Assembly (NCBI GenBank): GCA_023485185.1
Contig: JAMCZP010000287.1
Location: forward strand, 1 to 8,190
Source of the DNA: Gammaproteobacteria bacterium
Lineage (GTDB): Bacteria; Pseudomonadota; Gammaproteobacteria; Pseudomonadales; Halomonadaceae
Length of the DNA: 8,190 nucleotides
Direction: 5' to 3'
How positions within the stretch are numbered: the first letter of the stretch is position 1; each line of letters opens with the position of its first letter. The translations under genes and the position numbers were made by a program. Positions 5,026 through 8,190 of this stretch are shown here, in pieces. Under the pieces are notes generated by a model. It ran no database searches. It saw only the letters and a list, made by a program, of their open reading frames with translations, and was not told the origin of the DNA.

Positions 5026-6192
5026 ATGGTCTATGATTTTGCCACGCCTGTGGAGCGACGCCACCCTGAAGGTGGTTGGGCATCGCAAAAATGGCACCGC
5101 TACGGCGACGACATATTGCCGCTGTGGGTTGCTGATATGGATTTTCGCTCCCCGCCCGCGGTGATTGATGCCCTACAGGCGAGGGTAGCTCACGGCGTGT
5201 TTGGTTATGGTGAAGTGCCCGCTACGTTAACAGAAACCCTCTGCCAGTGGAGTGCCCTCCACTATGACTGGCCCATAAAGCCCGAGTGGCAGCAGTGGCT
5301 ACCCGGCGTCGTGCCGGCCTTGCATCTGGCCGCGCTGGCGCTGACTGAGCCGGGCGACGGCGTATTGACGGTGGCGCCGATCTATCCGCCCTTTCTGGCC
5401 GTAGCCGAGCGCACCGGACGAGTGCCCCAGCAAGCGATGTTGGCAGCGCCCGCGGCGCCTGGTGAGCCTTGGCAGCTAGATATTGCCGCCCTGGAAGCCG
5501 CTATAACGCCGCGTACCCGCTTGCTGCTGTGGTGCCAGCCCCACAACCCCACGGGCCGTCACTGGCGGCATGAGGAGCTTGTCGCGCTGGCTAGGTTAGT
5601 CGAGCGCCACGACCTGTGGGTGGTGTCGGATGAGTTGCACTGTGACCTGCTATTAAACGAAGGCGCGCGTCACCGTCCATTAGTGGCGGTATTTCCTGAA
5701 CTTGCCAAGCGCACCATTACCCTGTGGGCGCCGTCGAAAACGTTTAATCTGGCGGGCTTAACCAGCGCCTGTGCAGTGATCCCAGCCCCCGAGTTGCGCC
5801 AGCGTTTTGCCGCCGCGTCAAAAGGGCTGCTGCCTGATGGTAATGTCCTCGGATTGGTCGCAGCACAAGCGGCGTATCGTGATGGTGAGCCATGGCGTCA
5901 GGCGTTGTTAAGCGTGCTCCGCCAGCACCGCGCGATGTTAGAGGCACGAGTGGCTAGCTGGCCGGGTGTTCGTTGGCATGCGCCAGAGTCGACCTATCTA
6001 GCCTGGCTGGATATGCGTGAAGCGGGATTGGGTGATGCGCCGTATAAAACGCTGCTGAAAGAGGCGGGGGTAGCGCTTTCTGACGGGGCTGCCTTTGGCT
6101 GCCCAGGTTTTGTGCGGCTTAACTTCGGCACCACCGCTTCCCAGTTGGAAGCGGCGTTGTCACGCATGGATAATTTGCTAAAACGGGACTGA
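5026..6192 (+). CDS. MalY/PatB-type PLP-dependent C-S lyase or aminotransferase
   Basis: This is a complete 388-residue fold-type I PLP enzyme of the MalY/PatB group. WVADMDF (34-40) is the characteristic N-terminal motif of the group. NPTGR (174-178), SDELHCDLL (201-209, with D202 pairing with the PLP ring nitrogen), and APSKTFNLAGL (235-245, with K238 as the Schiff-base lysine) follow. R364 in GFVRLNFGT is the substrate-carboxylate arginine. Characterised relatives split cystathionine or other S-alkyl cysteines into pyruvate, ammonia and a thiol (E. coli MalY, Bacillus subtilis PatB); some also transaminate. It is expected to be cytosolic, acting in sulfur amino acid metabolism. The length is typical. 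The start, ATG 5026, has only a weak GATGAG-type upstream sequence. It is divergent from the unknown 4557-4988 gene and convergent with cnoX at 8 bases. The exact substrate is not predictable. Confidence 0.93.
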   Translation: MVYDFATPVERRHPEGGWASQKWHRYGDDILPLWVADMDFRSPPAVIDALQARVAHGVFGYGEVPATLTETLCQWSALHYDWPIKPEWQQWLPGVVPALHLAALALTEPGDGVLTVAPIYPPFLAVAERTGRVPQQAMLAAPAAPGEPWQLDIAALEAAITPRTRLLLWCQPHNPTGRHWRHEELVALARLVERHDLWVVSDELHCDLLLNEGARHRPLVAVFPELAKRTITLWAPSKTFNLAGLTSACAVIPAPELRQRFAAASKGLLPDGNVLGLVAAQAAYRDGEPWRQALLSVLRQHRAMLEARVASWPGVRWHAPESTYLAWLDMREAGLGDAPYKTLLKEAGVALSDGAAFGCPGFVRLNFGTTASQLEAALSRMDNLLKRD

Positions 6193-6200
6193 GCAAGGCC

Positions 6201-7184
6201 CTAGTAAAGCATGGCGAAAAGTTTGCGACGGTAAGCAACGGTTAGCGGGTGGTCGGCACCTAGGGCATCGAACACCTGCAGCAGCGTTTTACGTGCCGCG
6301 TCATCGTTATAGGCGCGGTCTTGCTTCATTAGCGTAAGCAACGCTTCCAGCCCTTCATCGTAATGGCCGTCGGCCACTTGGCGCAGAGCGCGTTGATACT
6401 GCGCTTCGCTATCGGTGCGCTCGCCCAGGGCGGCGATCTCTTCAGTTGAGAGCGCCTGCTCGCTAAATTCGATGCTGGCGCGTACGCCGCGGGCGGGCGC
6501 GGCATCACGCTCTTCCGGCGGCAGATTGTCCAGCACGTCGCGCGCCTCATTGCCTTGCCCTTCCGCCAACAATACGCGGGCGAACGCTATCTGATAGGCG
6601 TAGTGCTCCGGGTACTGCTCCATCAGCGTTTGGTAAATCTCACGGGCGGCAGCCGTATTGCCCGCTTTAAGTGCTTCTTCCGCCTCCTCTTCGGGGGTGG
6701 GTGGTGCTTCGCCGGGTGCGGGGAAGTAGCGGTTCAACCAAGCACGCACCTCTTTTTCCGGCAGGGCACCCTGGAAACCATCGACTAAGCCGCCCTGGCT
6801 AATCAGCTTCACATCGGGTACGGAGCGCACGCCGAGTTGGCCAGCTATTTCAGCATTCGCTTCGATATCAAGTTTGCCAAGCAGGAAAGCGCCTGCGTAT
6901 TCCACCACCAGCTTATCCAGCATGGCTAATAGTGTGCTGCTGCTATCTTCGGAAGGTGAGTAGCAGCCCATTAGCACGGGTACCTGCATGGAAGCTTCCA
7001 GCACCTGCTGAATATTGCCTGCATGAAGCTCAATAATTACATCTTCAGGGCGCACTGGCGCTTGCTCAGCGTCTGCTGCGGCGGCATTAGCGCTGCCAGT
7101 ATCCGCCGTTAGCGGTTTACCAGAGCGGGGATCAATAATCTGCATGGGTAGACTCAGTGTCAAAAATGGAAAATAGTTATCCAT
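6201..7184 (-). CDS. cnoX: CnoX (YbbN) co-chaperone: thioredoxin-like domain plus TPR, lacking the active-site cysteine
   Basis: A thioredoxin-like domain (about residues 48-153) is followed by an acidic linker and a helical TPR region (about 163-327). It aligns throughout with E. coli YbbN/CnoX from memory: NIQQVLEASMQVPVL, VRSVPDVKLISQG with the cis-proline P123, VDGFQGALPEKEVRAWL, and the C-terminal DDAARKTLLQVFDALG...YRRKLFAMLY. CnoX holds unfolding proteins and passes them to GroEL and DnaK; E. coli CnoX also forms mixed disulfides. Here the segment where thioredoxin has WCGPC reads CYSPSEDSSS (74-83), so the E. coli Cys63 position is Ser, and C74 is the only cysteine in the protein. The start is uncertain. 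ATG 7184 has no ribosome-binding site, and Met14 (ATG 7145, beginning MQIIDPRSGKPL) may be the true start because the 13 codons before it are AT-rich and have no family counterpart. Confidence 0.93.
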   Translation of the reverse strand: MDNYFPFLTLSLPMQIIDPRSGKPLTADTGSANAAAADAEQAPVRPEDVIIELHAGNIQQVLEASMQVPVLMGCYSPSEDSSSTLLAMLDKLVVEYAGAFLLGKLDIEANAEIAGQLGVRSVPDVKLISQGGLVDGFQGALPEKEVRAWLNRYFPAPGEAPPTPEEEAEEALKAGNTAAAREIYQTLMEQYPEHYAYQIAFARVLLAEGQGNEARDVLDNLPPEERDAAPARGVRASIEFSEQALSTEEIAALGERTDSEAQYQRALRQVADGHYDEGLEALLTLMKQDRAYNDDAARKTLLQVFDALGADHPLTVAYRRKLFAMLY

Positions 7185-7225
7185 GATATGCAGGCGTGCA
7201 GAGGAGGATTCAAGGAAAAGGTGGG

Positions 7226-7257
7226 AAATAAAACTCAGGGCGCGATTATACGCCCTG
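7226..7257 (-). terminator. Intrinsic terminator of the SDR gene, with a TATAAT in its loop
   Basis: On the minus strand, CAGGGCG (7257-7251) and CGCCCTG (7242-7236) form a perfect 7-bp GC-rich stem with an 8-base loop, followed by AGTTTTATTT. This is a good Rho-independent terminator for the SDR gene, whose stop is about 50 bases upstream. The loop reads TATAATCG, so the same bases (7250-7245) make a perfect -10 hexamer pointing towards cnoX. At a 17-base spacing the -35 is AAAACA, a poor match. Confidence 0.75.
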
Positions 7258-7276
7258 GCAACGCTATTGTTTTTGA

Positions 7277-7298
7277 CATGGTTTCTAGCATGGTTTCT
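7277..7298. repeat. Two 10-base direct repeats, CATGGTTTCT
   Basis: CATGGTTTCT occurs at 7277-7286 and again at 7289-7298, with 2 bases between them (period 12, just over one helical turn). They lie between the SDR stop and its terminator. Phased direct repeats can be protein-binding sites, but with only two copies this could be a chance or slippage product. Confidence 0.4.
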
Positions 7299-7306
7299 GA
7301 TATTGC

Positions 7307-8190
7307 TTAAGGAATAATACGTTCCGCTCGTAGGCGAGCGAAGAGGTCGAAAAACGCTGCACGTGTTTCGCGGAAATGGTCAAAGCCGAAGTCACGAGAT
7401 TTGGTAACGTCGTTGACGCACTCAAGCTCGCGCCCAAGATCGGCATCGGTGTGCCACCACGAGGCCAGCTTGGTTACGTCGGCTTCAATGAGATTGTTTT
7501 GCTCGGCAATCTCCGCCCAGGTAGGCGCAATGTCGGCCATCTGTTCTGCTAAAGGCTGCGGTGTTTCCGGACAGTCTGCCACTTCAAGCTCAAAGAACTC
7601 ACCAATTTCACGCCACAGTCGACGCCAGCGGAAAACATCACCATTGACCGTGTTGAAGGCTTCATTGTGAGCGCCAGGCGTCGTGGCTGCCCACTCCAAC
7701 TGCCGTGCCAGTACCAGTGCATCGGTTAGATCGGTCAACGCATTCCACTGTACCTGGGAGCCTGGGAAGATGAACGGCTTGCCTGTCGCTTTGCAGATAG
7801 ACGCATAGACCGCCAGGGTCACACCCATATTCATCGCGTTACCGCGGGCATAGCCGATCACTGTGTGGGGACGGTGTACGTTCCAGCTAAAGCCATCTCG
7901 CTCGGCCGCCGCGAACATGATGTCTTCCAGCGTGTAGTAGAAATTCTCGCCGGGTACGCGGGGCGCTGATTCACGAAACGGTGTCTCGGTCTTGCCGCTG
8001 CCGTAGTTCTCGAAAGCGCCCAAGTACTGCTTGGTGCCCGTCACCAATGATACATGCGTCAAACTCGCGCCCTGCAAAGCGTCAAGCAAGTTGTGCATCA
8101 TCGCACCGTTGGCTTCGACATTAGCCTTCTCATTGTCGCGACGTACCCAGGTGCAATAGAAAACGTGGGTGATGGGTAACCCAGCCAATG
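7307..8190 (-). CDS. PRISE-like short-chain reductase (progesterone 5-beta-reductase/iridoid synthase-like), N-terminus missing
   Basis: The reading frame is open to the right edge. The first visible codon is TTG inside the frame, so the start and probably 60-75 N-terminal residues, including the NADPH-binding glycine motif, lie outside. The 294 visible residues match plant progesterone 5-beta-reductase from memory. Counting from codon 8188, THVFYCTWVRRDNEKANVEAN (7-27), SLVTGTKQYLGAFENYG (47-63), ENFYYTLEDIMF (81-92), the SWNVHRP segment (101-107), the NEAFNTVNGDVF segment and a C-terminus ending in RIIP all correspond. K53 and Y84 match the catalytic lysine (K147) and tyrosine (Y179) of the Digitalis enzyme; the NFYYxLED context is a hallmark of this unusual SDR group. 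The family reduces activated C=C bonds of enones with NADPH. The natural bacterial substrate is unknown. A terminator follows the stop. Confidence 0.9.
   Translation of the reverse strand, partial: LAGLPITHVFYCTWVRRDNEKANVEANGAMMHNLLDALQGASLTHVSLVTGTKQYLGAFENYGSGKTETPFRESAPRVPGENFYYTLEDIMFAAAERDGFSWNVHRPHTVIGYARGNAMNMGVTLAVYASICKATGKPFIFPGSQVQWNALTDLTDALVLARQLEWAATTPGAHNEAFNTVNGDVFRWRRLWREIGEFFELEVADCPETPQPLAEQMADIAPTWAEIAEQNNLIEADVTKLASWWHTDADLGRELECVNDVTKSRDFGFDHFRETRAAFFDLFARLRAERIIP

Noticed and set aside
7158..7163. A perfect TTGACA on the minus strand inside cnoX codons, with GATTAT 17 bases on
   Set aside because: Transcription would begin near 7128, downstream of both candidate cnoX starts, so it could not drive a full-length protein.
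7273..7301. TTGACA on the plus strand with TCTGAT at a 17-base spacing
   Set aside because: It would transcribe antisense into the SDR gene with no plus-strand gene to serve, and the -10 match is only 4 of 6.
1..8190. A defence island, mobile element, prophage or CRISPR system
   Set aside because: No transposase, integrase, repeat-spacer array, tRNA-associated repeat or toxin-antitoxin pair is visible, and composition is broadly even; the genes are typical chromosomal ones.

Overview
This window looks like ordinary chromosomal DNA of a gammaproteobacterium of moderate GC content. The protein sequences recall Halomonas and its relatives (Halomonadaceae), but that placement is a judgement from memory of similar proteins, not a search result. 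I see no rRNA, tRNA, CRISPR array, insertion sequence, phage gene or attachment site. Eleven coding regions are supported, and the first and last run off the window edges.

Layout, left to right. (1) The N-terminal part of a Tas-type NADP(H)-dependent aldo/keto reductase lies on the minus strand at 1-267. A 249-base gap then separates it from a divergent plus-strand pair. (2) That pair is a Sel1-repeat protein (517-1008) and a DEDDh 3'-5' exonuclease-like protein (1043-1555), probably co-transcribed. (3) Converging on the pair is a minus-strand cluster running from 3460 down to 1612: a hotdog-fold acyl-CoA thioesterase, an unrecognised 108-residue protein, a DUF501 protein whose start overlaps the end of that unknown gene, and a LOG-family phosphoribohydrolase. 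(4) Two further minus-strand genes follow: a polytopic membrane protein with an internal duplication (3558-4364) and an unrecognised 143-146 residue protein (4557-4988/4997). (5) A MalY/PatB-type PLP enzyme (5026-6192, plus) is almost back to back with that unknown gene and ends 8 bases from the convergent cnoX (ybbN) gene (6201-7184, minus). (6) At the right edge is most of a PRISE-like (progesterone 5-beta-reductase/iridoid synthase-like) short-chain reductase, followed by a good intrinsic terminator.

The genes do not form one obvious pathway. They are mostly metabolic and proteostasis genes in short transcription units. I found no convincing new multi-gene system. The observations most worth checking are: a CnoX in which the active-site cysteine is replaced by serine; a bacterial PRISE-like enone reductase with both catalytic residues kept; the duplicated membrane protein, with a long near-perfect palindrome just upstream; an unknown 108-residue gene whose ribosome-binding site sits inside a small hairpin; and a TATAAT box in the loop of the right-hand terminator.
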